Shown in pieces: positions 35,979-45,546 of a stretch of DNA of 64,000 bases; within the stretch, counting starts at the first letter, position 1; each line of letters starts with the position of its first letter. The stretch comes from Pseudarthrobacter sulfonivorans (lineage in GTDB: Bacteria > Actinomycetota > Actinomycetes > Actinomycetales > Micrococcaceae), in contig NZ_JANFCZ010000006.1 in NCBI RefSeq assembly GCF_024391045.1, positions 104,889 to 168,888 on the forward strand, in the 5' to 3' direction. Position numbers and translations under genes: made by a program. The notes under the pieces are model-generated. The model was not told where the DNA came from. It searched no databases and was given only the letters and a program-made list of their open reading frames with translations.

Positions 35979-37931
35979 CTACCAGATGCTGACGCGTTCC
36001 TCCTTCGCCATCCACATGCCGTCCTCTTCGGTCACGTCGAAGGCCTCATGGAAGGCGTCCAGGTTCTTGGCGATGGCGTTGGTCCTGAACTCGTTGGGGG
36101 AGTGGGGATCCGTGGCGAGCCGCCGGATGGCTTCTTCGGGCCGGATCACCTGGCGCCAGCCCGCTGCCCAGGAGGCAAAGAAGCGCTGCTGGCCCGTCAG
36201 CCCGTCCAGGACTTCCGGTTCCTTGCCGTCCAGGCTGAGGAGGTAGGCCTTGTAGGCGATGGTCAGGCCGCCCAGGTCACCGATGTTTTCGCCCAGCGTG
36301 AGCTTGCCGTTGACGTTGTGACCGGGCGCCGCATACGGGGACAAAGCATCGTACTGGGCAACCAGCTTCGCGGTCAGCTGATCGAAAGCTTTGCGGTCAT
36401 CCTCGGACCACCAGTTCCGCAGCGCCCCGCCGCCGTCGAACTGTGAACCCTGGTCGTCAAAACCGTGGCCGATCTCGTGACCGATGACAGCTCCGATTCC
36501 ACCGTAGTTCACCGCATCATCGGCGTCGGCCGTGAAGAACGGCGGCTGCAGGATGGCTGCGGGGAAGACGATCTCGTTCAGCATCGGGTGGTAGTAGGCG
36601 TTCACCGTTTGCGGCGTCATGAGCCACTTGTCGTGGTCCACGGGCTGACCCACCTCGTCGAGGTGACGGTCGACGTCGGCGTTATGGGCCCGCTCCACGT
36701 TGCCGAGCAGATCGGCAGGATCGATTTCCACCGCCGAGTAATCGATCCACTTCTCCGGGTAGCCGATCTTGGCCCGGAAGGCTTCGAGTTTCCGCAGGGC
36801 CTCGGCCTTGGTAGCCTCGCCCATCCAGTCCAGGCCGGTGATGCTCTGCCGGTAGGCCTCGATCAGGTTGGCCACGAGGGTCTGCATGCGGGCCTTGTGG
36901 GACTCCGGGAAGTGTTTGGCCACGTAGATCTGTCCGACGGCCTCGCCAAGTGCGGCTTCGACGACGGCAACGGCACGCTTCCAGCGGTCCTTGTTGCGGG
37001 GCGTGCCACTGATGGTGGTTCCGTAGAAGGCAAAGTTGGCATCCACGAACTCGGCCGAGAGGTACGGTGCAGCCGCGTTGATGACCCGCAGCGCCAGCCA
37101 TTCCTGCCACACCCGCAGCGGCTCGGATTCCAGCAGGGCCGCTGCCCCGCTGAAGAAGTCAGGCGTGCTCACCACGATTTCGTTCCGTTTCGCGGCGTCG
37201 ATCCCCGCAGCCTCGAACCATGTCCCCAGCAGCGGGAACAGGGCGGCTGCCTCGTCGGACGATTTCAGGTTGTACGTCTTCTGCGGGTCCCGCAGCGTGA
37301 CATTGTCCCAGTGGTGGGAGGCCAGGCTGGTTTCGAGGGCCACCACGCGGCCGGCCGCCGACTCGGCGTCGTCCAGGCCGGCCAGGCTGAACATGTTCCG
37401 GACATACTCCTGGTACGCGGAGACCATGGGCGCGAACTTTTCTTCGCGGTAGTAGGACTCGTCCGGCAGGCCCAGGCCGCCCTGGCCGGTGTACAGCAGT
37501 ACGCGGTCCGGATTGCCGGCGTCCGGTGCCGGGTAGATGTAAAAGAGGCCTGACACGTCAGCGCGGAAGAGCCTGCCGGCCAGCGCCACAAGATCGGGCA
37601 CGGAAGTGGTGGCAAAGACGTCGGCGAGCCGCCCCCGGATGGGGTCCATGCCTTTGCCCTCCACGGCAGCTTCGTCCATGAAGCTGTTGTAGAGGTCTCC
37701 TACTTTGCGTTCGATGCCGGTGGCGGCGTCGCCCTTGGCGGCGGCCTCTCCGATAATGTCCCGGACCGCGATTTCCGCGCCGTCCCGCAACGCCGTAAAC
37801 GTCCCCTCCAGCGGCCGGTCATCCGGAATTTCGGTGGCCTTGAGCCAGGTTCCGTTCACGTGCTGGTACAGGTCGTCCTGAGGCCTGACGGTGTGGTCAA
37901 TGTTGGATAGATCGATCCCCGAAATGGGCAC
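35979..37931 (-). CDS. M13 family metallopeptidase (neprilysin/PepO-like)
   Basis: 650 aa, full length for bacterial M13 endopeptidases. The zinc motif HExxH is in AVIGHEIGHGFDDQGSQFDG (about 482-501), the third ligand region in LTLGENIGDLGGLTIAYKA (about 540-558), and the substrate-binding NAYYHPMLNEIVFPAAILQPP upstream in two parts. No signal peptide is seen at the N terminus (PISGIDLSNIDHTVRPQDD), so it is probably cytoplasmic or exported by another route. Convergent with the LCP gene; its upstream region borders the leuA leader. Confidence 0.93.
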   Translation of the reverse strand: MPISGIDLSNIDHTVRPQDDLYQHVNGTWLKATEIPDDRPLEGTFTALRDGAEIAVRDIIGEAAAKGDAATGIERKVGDLYNSFMDEAAVEGKGMDPIRGRLADVFATTSVPDLVALAGRLFRADVSGLFYIYPAPDAGNPDRVLLYTGQGGLGLPDESYYREEKFAPMVSAYQEYVRNMFSLAGLDDAESAAGRVVALETSLASHHWDNVTLRDPQKTYNLKSSDEAAALFPLLGTWFEAAGIDAAKRNEIVVSTPDFFSGAAALLESEPLRVWQEWLALRVINAAAPYLSAEFVDANFAFYGTTISGTPRNKDRWKRAVAVVEAALGEAVGQIYVAKHFPESHKARMQTLVANLIEAYRQSITGLDWMGEATKAEALRKLEAFRAKIGYPEKWIDYSAVEIDPADLLGNVERAHNADVDRHLDEVGQPVDHDKWLMTPQTVNAYYHPMLNEIVFPAAILQPPFFTADADDAVNYGGIGAVIGHEIGHGFDDQGSQFDGGGALRNWWSEDDRKAFDQLTAKLVAQYDALSPYAAPGHNVNGKLTLGENIGDLGGLTIAYKAYLLSLDGKEPEVLDGLTGQQRFFASWAAGWRQVIRPEEAIRRLATDPHSPNEFRTNAIAKNLDAFHEAFDVTEEDGMWMAKEERVSIW

Positions 37932-38037
37932 AGAGGCTCCTTTGTGTGGCGTGCCCCAGCCGGCGCTTGCACCGGCTGCGGCGTCTGCATGGTGGACGTT
38001 GCTGGAGGTGATGCTCCTTCATCTTACGCACGCGTGT

Positions 38038-38129
38038 TACTCTCAAATGGTGCGCGCAGAACTGCTTCTTCTTAGCTGCCGCGGCGAGGCCTCAGACGCG
38101 ATCTAGCGCAAGGCCCACCCTCGTCGCGG
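38038..38129 (+). promoter_or_regulatory. leuA attenuator region
   Basis: A -10-like TACTCT (38038-38043) lies just before the leader ATG 38047. CCGCGGCGAGG (38079-38089) pairs with CCTCGTCGCGG (38119-38129) through 11 bp including one G-U, followed by a T-rich stretch. GGCCT (38088-38092) can instead pair with AGGCC (38111-38115); the two structures share 38088-38089, so they exclude each other. The first arm overlaps leader codons just after the Leu run, the usual geometry of ribosome-stalling attenuation. Confidence 0.7.
38047..38106 (+). CDS. leuA leader peptide (19 aa)
   Basis: MVRAELLLLSCRGEASDAI. Four consecutive leucine codons (CTG CTT CTT CTT) early in a short frame ending 81 bp upstream of leuA mark a leucine attenuation peptide. 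Leader-peptide control of leuA is known from Actinobacteria by comparative work. The ATG is close to the predicted transcript start, so translation may be leaderless. Confidence 0.75.
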   Translation: MVRAELLLLSCRGEASDAI

Positions 38130-38163
38130 AGTTTGTGTTGCCCGGCCACCCTTTCAGATATGA

Positions 38164-39927
<1,764 letters not shown>

Positions 39928-39936
39928 TCCGGAATA

Positions 39937-39967
39937 GCGTTGCGCGCCGATTTCCGGCGCGCAACGC
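39937..39967 (+). terminator. leuA terminator
   Basis: Perfect 13-bp stem GCGTTGCGCGCCG / CGGCGCGCAACGC with a 5-nt loop, 10 bp after the leuA stop; U tract absent. Confidence 0.75.
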
Positions 39968-40010
39968 CCCGGCATTGCCGGCTTTCCGGGACACAGTGCG
40001 AAGATTAACC

Positions 40011-40763
40011 GTGGTCCAACAATCCTTTGCTGCGCGGGCTTACCGCGATGACGCCGTGGTGTTGCGCACCCACAAACTGGGCGAGGCCGACCGCATCATT
40101 ACCCTCCTGACCAAGCACCACGGCCAGATCAGGGCTGTCGCCAAGGGTGTGCGGCGGACCAGCAGCAAGTTCGGGGCCCGGTTGGAGCCCTTTATGGTCG
40201 CGGACCTACAGCTTGTCTCCGGGAAGTCACTGGACATCGTTACCCAGGCTGTTGCCAAGGGCAGTTACGGCGGCAGCATCGCCGCGGACTATGGTCGGTA
40301 CACCGTGGCGGCGGCCATGACGGAAACAGCCGAGAAACTTACGGACGTTGACGGCGAAGCCGGCACAGCACAGTACAACCTGCTGGTGGGGGCGCTGGCC
40401 TCCCTCAGCCGGGGAGACCACGCTCCGGGGCTGATCCTGGACTCCTATCTTCTGCGGGCCCTCGCAACCGGCGGGTGGGCGCCGAGTTTCACGGACTGCG
40501 CCCGGTGCGGTGTGCCGGGGCCGCACACGGCCTTTTCCGCTCCCCTCGGCGGCATGGTCTGCGCTGACTGTCGGCCGCCCGGGTCGCCCGCGCCTGCGGC
40601 AGAAACCGTTATGCTGCTGGCCGCCCTCCTGACAGGGGACTGGACGACGGCGGACGGATCGGACGTGCCACACCGGCGGGAGGCCGCCGGGCTGGTGGCC
40701 GCATACCTGCAGTGGCACCTTGAACGTGTCCTGAAATCCCTCAAACATGTGGAGCGTGGCTGA
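40011..40763 (+). CDS. recO: DNA repair protein RecO
   Basis: About 250 aa. The N-terminal OB fold starts [31 protein letters not shown] in two blocks (about 3-33), then [20 protein letters not shown] four-cysteine zinc motif follows: CARCGVPG ... GGMVCADC (about 162-188). RecO loads RecA onto SSB-coated gaps with RecR. GTG 40011 gives the family start; the frame is open further upstream into the leuA terminator and should not be used. uppS begins 2 nt after the stop. Confidence 0.92.
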   Translation: MVQQSFAARAYRDDAVVLRTHKLGEADRIITLLTKHHGQIRAVAKGVRRTSSKFGARLEPFMVADLQLVSGKSLDIVTQAVAKGSYGGSIAADYGRYTVAAAMTETAEKLTDVDGEAGTAQYNLLVGALASLSRGDHAPGLILDSYLLRALATGGWAPSFTDCARCGVPGPHTAFSAPLGGMVCADCRPPGSPAPAAETVMLLAALLTGDWTTADGSDVPHRREAAGLVAAYLQWHLERVLKSLKHVERG

Positions 40764-40765
40764 CA

Positions 40766-41590
40766 GTGGCCTTGGGAAAAAAGAAGAACCCCGCACGGGC
40801 ACGGACCGCCCCCGTGGTGGCGCCGTATCCGCATCCGTCCGGCGCGGTCGCGCCGAGCATCCCGGCCGAGTTCATTCCCCGCCATGTGGCCATTGTGATG
40901 GACGGAAACGGCCGCTGGGCCAATCAGCGGGGCCTGCCGCGGATCGAGGGTCACAAGGCCGGCGAGCCTGCCCTGCTTGATGTGATGGCTGGCGCCATCG
41001 AACTCGGCATCGAATATGTGAGTGTCTATGCCTTCTCCACGGAGAACTGGCGCCGTTCCCCGGAGGAAGTCCGGTTCCTCATGGGATTTAACAAGGACGT
41101 GCTTCGCAGGCAGCGGAACCAGCTGGACGAGTGGGGTGTCCGCGTCCGCTGGTCCGGCCGCCGGCCCAGACTGTGGGGATCAGTCATTCGGGAACTGGAA
41201 GAAGCTGAGGAATTTACCGCGGGCAACAGCACATGCACGTTGACCATGTGTGTTAATTACGGCGGCCGGGCCGAAATCACGGACGCGGTATCGGCCATTG
41301 CCGAAGAGGTGGCTGCAGGCCGGATTAAGCCTGGTTCAATTTCAGAGAAGACCATTCAGCGGTTCCTGGACGAACCTGACCTGCCCGACGTCGACCTCTT
41401 TCTGCGCAGTTCCGGGGAACAGCGGCTCTCGAACTTCCTGCTGTGGCAGTCGGCCTACGCCGAGTTCGTCTTTATGGACACCCTGTGGCCGGATGTGGAC
41501 CGGAGGACGCTCTGGAAAGCCGTTGAGATCTACGCTGAACGCGACCGGCGCTACGGAGGCGCAGTCGACGCTGCCTCTCCCCAAGGGTAG
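40766..41590 (+). CDS. uppS: Isoprenyl (polyprenyl) diphosphate synthase, cis type
   Basis: 274 aa. Signatures: [20 protein letters not shown] (about 40-59, pyrophosphate-binding Asp), [28 protein letters not shown] and [20 protein letters not shown] (about 216-235). It chain-elongates with isopentenyl diphosphate to make the undecaprenyl- or decaprenyl-type carrier lipid for cell-wall synthesis. Likely co-transcribed with recO. Its last 40 nt overlap the 3' end of the convergent hydrolase gene. Confidence 0.95.
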   Translation: MALGKKKNPARARTAPVVAPYPHPSGAVAPSIPAEFIPRHVAIVMDGNGRWANQRGLPRIEGHKAGEPALLDVMAGAIELGIEYVSVYAFSTENWRRSPEEVRFLMGFNKDVLRRQRNQLDEWGVRVRWSGRRPRLWGSVIRELEEAEEFTAGNSTCTLTMCVNYGGRAEITDAVSAIAEEVAAGRIKPGSISEKTIQRFLDEPDLPDVDLFLRSSGEQRLSNFLLWQSAYAEFVFMDTLWPDVDRRTLWKAVEIYAERDRRYGGAVDAASPQG

Positions 41591-42624
41591 GACTCCATCC
41601 AGCAGGCAACGTCCCGGTAGGCCTCCTCCCGGATCGGCCGCTCGGAGAGGAAGACGTCGTGAATGGCGCCGGGATACCGAAAGACCGCAATCCGCCGCCC
41701 CAGGCGGAGGGCCCGCGTGGCCGTCTCCTCGACGTCGATCACCGCATCAGCGTGCATCAGCTCCTCAGTCCATTCAGCCTGGATCCTGGTCCGGTCCGAG
41801 AGCATCACCAGTACAGGCGCCTTAATGTTCAGCCCCCTGGCGACGGCGGCGTGCCCGGCCAGGACCGCCTTCACCCAGCCGGCCCGAATGGGAAAAGACG
41901 TGACCGGACGCCAAACGGGATGGAGCTGCCACTCACCGTGTGCTTCGCTGCTGACGCTCTGCCAATAGCCGGGCATCGCCGGCAAAAGGAAAGGACGCCT
42001 CGGATCCGCGCGGGCCACCGGTTCCACGAGCCGCATGGCCAGGTTCCGCACGAGGCTGCTTCCCTGCAGCTCCAGCCAGGGGGCATTGAGGATCAGGCTG
42101 GCCAGCTCGCCAGGATGACGGTCCGCCCACAGCGCCGCGATGAGGCCCCCGAGGGAATGGGCCAGGACATGCACGGCGGGGGACCGGCCCGGACCGGTCA
42201 GGTGCGAAAGGTCGGCCCTGATCGCTGCCAACGCAGCGGACAGGTCCTCGTCGTAAACCTGGAGATCCGCCGCGTAGCCTGACGTCTGCCAGTCCCGCAG
42301 GCTCCGGCCGAATTTCCTGAGATCCAGGGCATAGAAGTGGAAACCCTCTGCCGCGAGATGCTCGGCCAGTTCAGCCTGGAGAAAATAGTCGGCCCAGCCA
42401 TGCAGGTACAGCACCACCCTGACCTCTGACCCGGAGCCGCCGGCGGCTTTCGGTGCCCCGCCGTAACGGATGAGGGTGGCAACCACGTCTCCTTCGTCGT
42501 CGGGCATTAATACCAAGGGGCGGGACTGAAAGGACGGGCCCAGGAAATCTTCTGCCCAAGAACACTCGCGAGGATTCGGAACCGGCTCCGTGGCCGGTTC
42601 AGCGCCCGGCAGCGGCCCGGTCAT
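41551..42624 (-). CDS. Alpha/beta hydrolase (lysophospholipase-like), copy 1
   Basis: About 357 aa. [21 protein letters not shown] (about 69-89), nucleophile [12 protein letters not shown] (Ser about 151) and a C-terminal His in [14 protein letters not shown]. It resembles the serine aminopeptidase/monoacylglycerol lipase group. It is a paralogue of the upstream gene: HGWxDYF, NxPWLExxGSSLVR and HDVFLS are shared. ATG 42624 overlaps the upstream stop by 4 nt (ATGA); longer starts would run deeper into the neighbour. Its 3' end overlaps uppS by 40 nt on the opposite strand. Confidence 0.82.
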   Translation of the reverse strand: MTGPLPGAEPATEPVPNPRECSWAEDFLGPSFQSRPLVLMPDDEGDVVATLIRYGGAPKAAGGSGSEVRVVLYLHGWADYFLQAELAEHLAAEGFHFYALDLRKFGRSLRDWQTSGYAADLQVYDEDLSAALAAIRADLSHLTGPGRSPAVHVLAHSLGGLIAALWADRHPGELASLILNAPWLELQGSSLVRNLAMRLVEPVARADPRRPFLLPAMPGYWQSVSSEAHGEWQLHPVWRPVTSFPIRAGWVKAVLAGHAAVARGLNIKAPVLVMLSDRTRIQAEWTEELMHADAVIDVEETATRALRLGRRIAVFRYPGAIHDVFLSERPIREEAYRDVACWMESYPWGEAASTAPP

Positions 42625-43661
42625 GCGCCGGGTCCAAGGCCGCCGGGTTCGGGCGCGGCGGTGCCGTAGCCGCGCAACCACCGGGAGAGCCGGGCATAGG
42701 CGTCGGCACGCACTGCGGCAGGAGAAAGAAAGACGTCGTGGAGCGCGCCGTCAATCCGTTCCACCGTGACACTGCGCCCCAGGGTGAGGGCCCGGAGGGC
42801 GATGATGTTCACGTCCAGCACCGCGTCCGTACGCCGCATTTCCTCGGTCCAGAACGGACCGTTGGCGCTGCCCCCCGAGAGCAGGACCAGGACAGGGATG
42901 TCGATGCCCAGCCCCCTGGCCACCTGGGCATGACCGGACATGACGGCGCTCAGCCAGCCGGCGCGGAGGGGGAACGCCATGGGCGGCCGGAACCTGTCGT
43001 CAAGGGTCCATTCGCCTTCTGCTGAACTGCTGATGGTCCGCCAATAGAAGCCCCGTTCAGGCAGCCTCAGGATCGCTTCCGGCCGGAAGCGGGCCACCGG
43101 CCGCACCATCGTGGAGGCTGCCCGGCGTACCAGTGAGCTGCCATGCATTTCCAACCACGGACTATTCAGTATCAGGTTCGAGACTCTTCCGGGGTGGCGG
43201 CTGACCCACAGGGCGGCCACCAGGCCGCCGGTGGAATGACCCATAAGCGTCAACTCAGACTGGGCCGGACTTGCTGAATTGCCCTGGATGATGGCCATGG
43301 CGTGGCCGATTTCGGCGTCGTAGTCGGCCAGATCTGCCACGTAGCCGCCAGGCGTCCCCGGACGCAGGCTGCGGCCGTGGTTATGCATGTCCAGTGCGTA
43401 GAACTCGTAGCCACTGCGCCGCCAGAAGTGCGCAAGGTCAATATTGAAGAAATAGTCACTCCAGCCATGAAGGAAAAGTACCGCACGCCGCGGGCCGGCA
43501 TTGGTGGCCGGGGGCTGATGGGCGCGCTCCTGCGTTTCCGGAGCGACGGTGCCGGGGCTCAACCGGACCAGCGTCGCGGTTCGCCGGATACCGTCGGCTC
43601 CTGATGCTTCAAAGGTGCATGCTTCGAAGCCCGCACCGAGGATGTCAGGCTGCCACTCCAT
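42621..43661 (-). CDS. Alpha/beta hydrolase (lysophospholipase-like), copy 2
   Basis: About 346 aa. AVLFLHGWSDYFFNIDLAHF (about 60-79), nucleophile MGHSTGGLVAALW (Ser about 141), NSPWLEMHGSSLVRR and GALHDVFLSPAAVR with the catalytic His. Paralogous to copy 1, which it precedes and is coupled to. No signal peptide or membrane helix is seen. ATG 43661 is favoured because TACGAT (43668-43673, minus strand) is 6 nt upstream and there is no Shine-Dalgarno, suggesting a leaderless mRNA. Divergent from pyrD. Substrate unknown; esterified lipid or peptide substrates are equally possible. Confidence 0.82.
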   Translation of the reverse strand: MEWQPDILGAGFEACTFEASGADGIRRTATLVRLSPGTVAPETQERAHQPPATNAGPRRAVLFLHGWSDYFFNIDLAHFWRRSGYEFYALDMHNHGRSLRPGTPGGYVADLADYDAEIGHAMAIIQGNSASPAQSELTLMGHSTGGLVAALWVSRHPGRVSNLILNSPWLEMHGSSLVRRAASTMVRPVARFRPEAILRLPERGFYWRTISSSAEGEWTLDDRFRPPMAFPLRAGWLSAVMSGHAQVARGLGIDIPVLVLLSGGSANGPFWTEEMRRTDAVLDVNIIALRALTLGRSVTVERIDGALHDVFLSPAAVRADAYARLSRWLRGYGTAAPEPGGLGPGA

Positions 43662-43736
43662 GGCTTTATCGTAGCCGGGCAACCGTTAAGAACGGTCCGG
43701 TTTGGTCTGGGCTGCTGAAGGCGGAAAACTAGAGCC

Positions 43737-44807
43737 ATGCGCGTATATCCGACTTTCTTCAAGCTGGCCTTTTCATGGATGGACGCCGAACGCGCCCACA
43801 AGATCGGATTCAAAGGGATCAAGCTCGCCCACACCTCGGGCGCAGGCCGGTTGCTCCAGCGGTTTACGGCACCCGCGCCGTCCCTGCAGACCACTGCCTT
43901 TGGCGTCACCTTTCCGTCACCGTTCGGCCTGGCAGCCGGCTTCGACAAGGAAGGGCTGGGCATCGAAGCCCTCACGGAACTCGGCTTCGGACACGTCGAA
44001 GTTGGCACCATCACTGGTCAGGCGCAGCCCGGGAACGAAAAGCCGCGCCTGTTCCGCCTCATTGAAGACCGCGCCGTGATCAACAGGATGGGTTTCAACA
44101 ATGACGGCGCGGCGGCAGTCGAACCCCGCCTCAAGGCGGCACGCGCAGCTCTCCAGCGCAAGCACCCCAACATTCGTCCGGTTATCGGGGTAAACATCGG
44201 CAAGAGCAAGGTGGTGGAGCTCGACGACGCCGTGGGAGACTACCTGATCAGTGCCCGGAGCCTTGCCCCGGCCGCCGACTACCTGGTGGTCAACGTCAGT
44301 TCGCCCAATACGCCCGGTCTCCGTCTGCTCCAGGACGTCCACACTCTTCGTCCGCTGCTGGCCTCCGTGGGGGAGGCGGCCGATACAGCTGCCGGCCGCC
44401 ACGTCCCGCTGTTGGTGAAGATTGCCCCGGACCTCAGTGACGAGGACATCGACGACGTTGCCCGGCTCGCGCTGGACCTGAAGCTGGACGGAATCATTGC
44501 CACCAACACCACCATCGGGCGCTCCGGCCTCAAGTCGCCGGCAGCTAAGGTGGACGAATGCGGTGCCGGAGGCTTGTCCGGGGCGCCCCTGAAACAGCGG
44601 TCCCTTGAGGTGCTTCGCCGGCTGAAGGAAGCCACCGGCGGCGCGATCACCCTGGTGGCGGTCGGGGGCGTCGAGACGGCGCAGGACGTCCAGGAGCGGC
44701 TGGATGCCGGCGCCACCCTGGTCCAGGGCTACACGGCGTTCCTCTATGAAGGTCCCTTCTGGGCAGCCCGGATCAACCGTGAACTGGCCAGGATGCGCCG
44801 GAGCTGA
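43737..44807 (+). CDS. pyrD: Dihydroorotate dehydrogenase, quinone-type (class 2)
   Basis: 356 aa. An N-terminal membrane-associating helix (MRVYPTFFKLAFSWMDAERA) marks class 2. FMN barrel motifs are FGLAAGFDKEG (about 61-71), EVGTITGQAQPGNEKPRLFR, the catalytic Ser in VVNVSSPNTPGLRLLQ (about 184-199), and VAVGGVETAQDVQERLDAGA near the C terminus. It oxidises dihydroorotate with electrons passed to menaquinone. Ends before a bidirectional terminator. Confidence 0.96.
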   Translation: MRVYPTFFKLAFSWMDAERAHKIGFKGIKLAHTSGAGRLLQRFTAPAPSLQTTAFGVTFPSPFGLAAGFDKEGLGIEALTELGFGHVEVGTITGQAQPGNEKPRLFRLIEDRAVINRMGFNNDGAAAVEPRLKAARAALQRKHPNIRPVIGVNIGKSKVVELDDAVGDYLISARSLAPAADYLVVNVSSPNTPGLRLLQDVHTLRPLLASVGEAADTAAGRHVPLLVKIAPDLSDEDIDDVARLALDLKLDGIIATNTTIGRSGLKSPAAKVDECGAGGLSGAPLKQRSLEVLRRLKEATGGAITLVAVGGVETAQDVQERLDAGATLVQGYTAFLYEGPFWAARINRELARMRRS

Positions 44808-44822
44808 GGGCCGAACGGCATA

Positions 44823-44857
44823 AAAAATCCCCGGCGGTCCGTCCGCCGGGGATTTTT
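44823..44857. terminator. Bidirectional terminator between pyrD and DUF3043 genes
   Basis: Perfect 15-bp stem, A5-TCCCCGGCGG and CCGCCGGGGA-T5 with a 5-nt loop; the A and T tracts make it functional in both directions. Confidence 0.92.
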
Positions 44858-44890
44858 CAACCCGAAGATTTTATGGGCCGGGTTGGCAGA

Positions 44891-45493
44891 TCAGGAAGGA
44901 TACTGGCCGCGCTTCACGAGCGGCTTCGGCAGCCGGAGTTTGCGGAACTGCATCGAACGCATGGAGCCGTACCAGACCGTACCGCGCTCAACTTCACCGA
45001 ACTTGGCCGCCAGTTTCTTGCGGAGCTGGCGGGACAGAATGAAGACATCGACAAAAACGGCCAGGAACATGACCCAGAAGCCGCCCAGGACATAAACCAT
45101 CTGCTCGCTGGAGGCCGGCACAATCAGGGAGATGATCACGAAGACCAGGGCGCCGAACATCAGGTATTCGCCGAGGCTGAACCGCGCGTCAACGTAGTCG
45201 CGGGCATAACGCTTCTGCGGGCCCTTGTCCCGCACCGGCAGGAACTTCTCGTCGCCGGTATCCAGGGCCTGGCGCATTTTGGTCCGCTGGTCCTGTACAG
45301 CCTGGCGCTCGGCCGCCTTGGACGCCTTCCGGTCCTCAGGCACCAGAGGCCGCTTTCGGGCCGCTTCCTGGGCCTTGCGCTTGGGCGTGGGCGCACCCTT
45401 GCCCAACGTGGCATCCTGCCGGGCGGCCGCTTCAGCAGCCTGCTGGTCTATTGATTCCTGCGCCGAGGGCGCTTCCTTTTTACGTCCGAACAC
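44891..45493 (-). CDS. DUF3043 membrane protein
   Basis: 200 aa. A long charged N terminus (MFGRKKEAPSAQESIDQQAA) leads to RYARDYVDARFSLGEYLM and two membrane helices (FGALVFVIISLIVPASS, about 112-128; VYVLGGFWVMFLAVFVDVFI, about 133-152), then a basic C-terminal tail. A conserved actinobacterial family with no assigned function. GTG 45493 has TATTCT (45500-45505, minus) 6 nt upstream and no ribosome site, so it is probably leaderless. Divergent from the M20 dipeptidase with 53 bp between the starts. Confidence 0.85.
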   Translation of the reverse strand: MFGRKKEAPSAQESIDQQAAEAAARQDATLGKGAPTPKRKAQEAARKRPLVPEDRKASKAAERQAVQDQRTKMRQALDTGDEKFLPVRDKGPQKRYARDYVDARFSLGEYLMFGALVFVIISLIVPASSEQMVYVLGGFWVMFLAVFVDVFILSRQLRKKLAAKFGEVERGTVWYGSMRSMQFRKLRLPKPLVKRGQYPS

Positions 45494-45499
45494 TTGAAC

Positions 45500-45539
45500 A
45501 GAATACCTTGCGGCCTAATGGATTCTGCGCGGGTATTGT
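45500..45539. promoter_or_regulatory. Back-to-back leaderless promoters of the DUF3043 and M20 genes
   Basis: Minus-strand -10 TATTCT at 45500-45505 lies 6 nt from GTG 45493; plus-strand -10 TATTGT at 45534-45539 lies 7 nt from ATG 45547. No good -35 boxes or Shine-Dalgarno sequences are seen for either. Confidence 0.55.
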
Positions 45540-45546
45540 GATCGCC

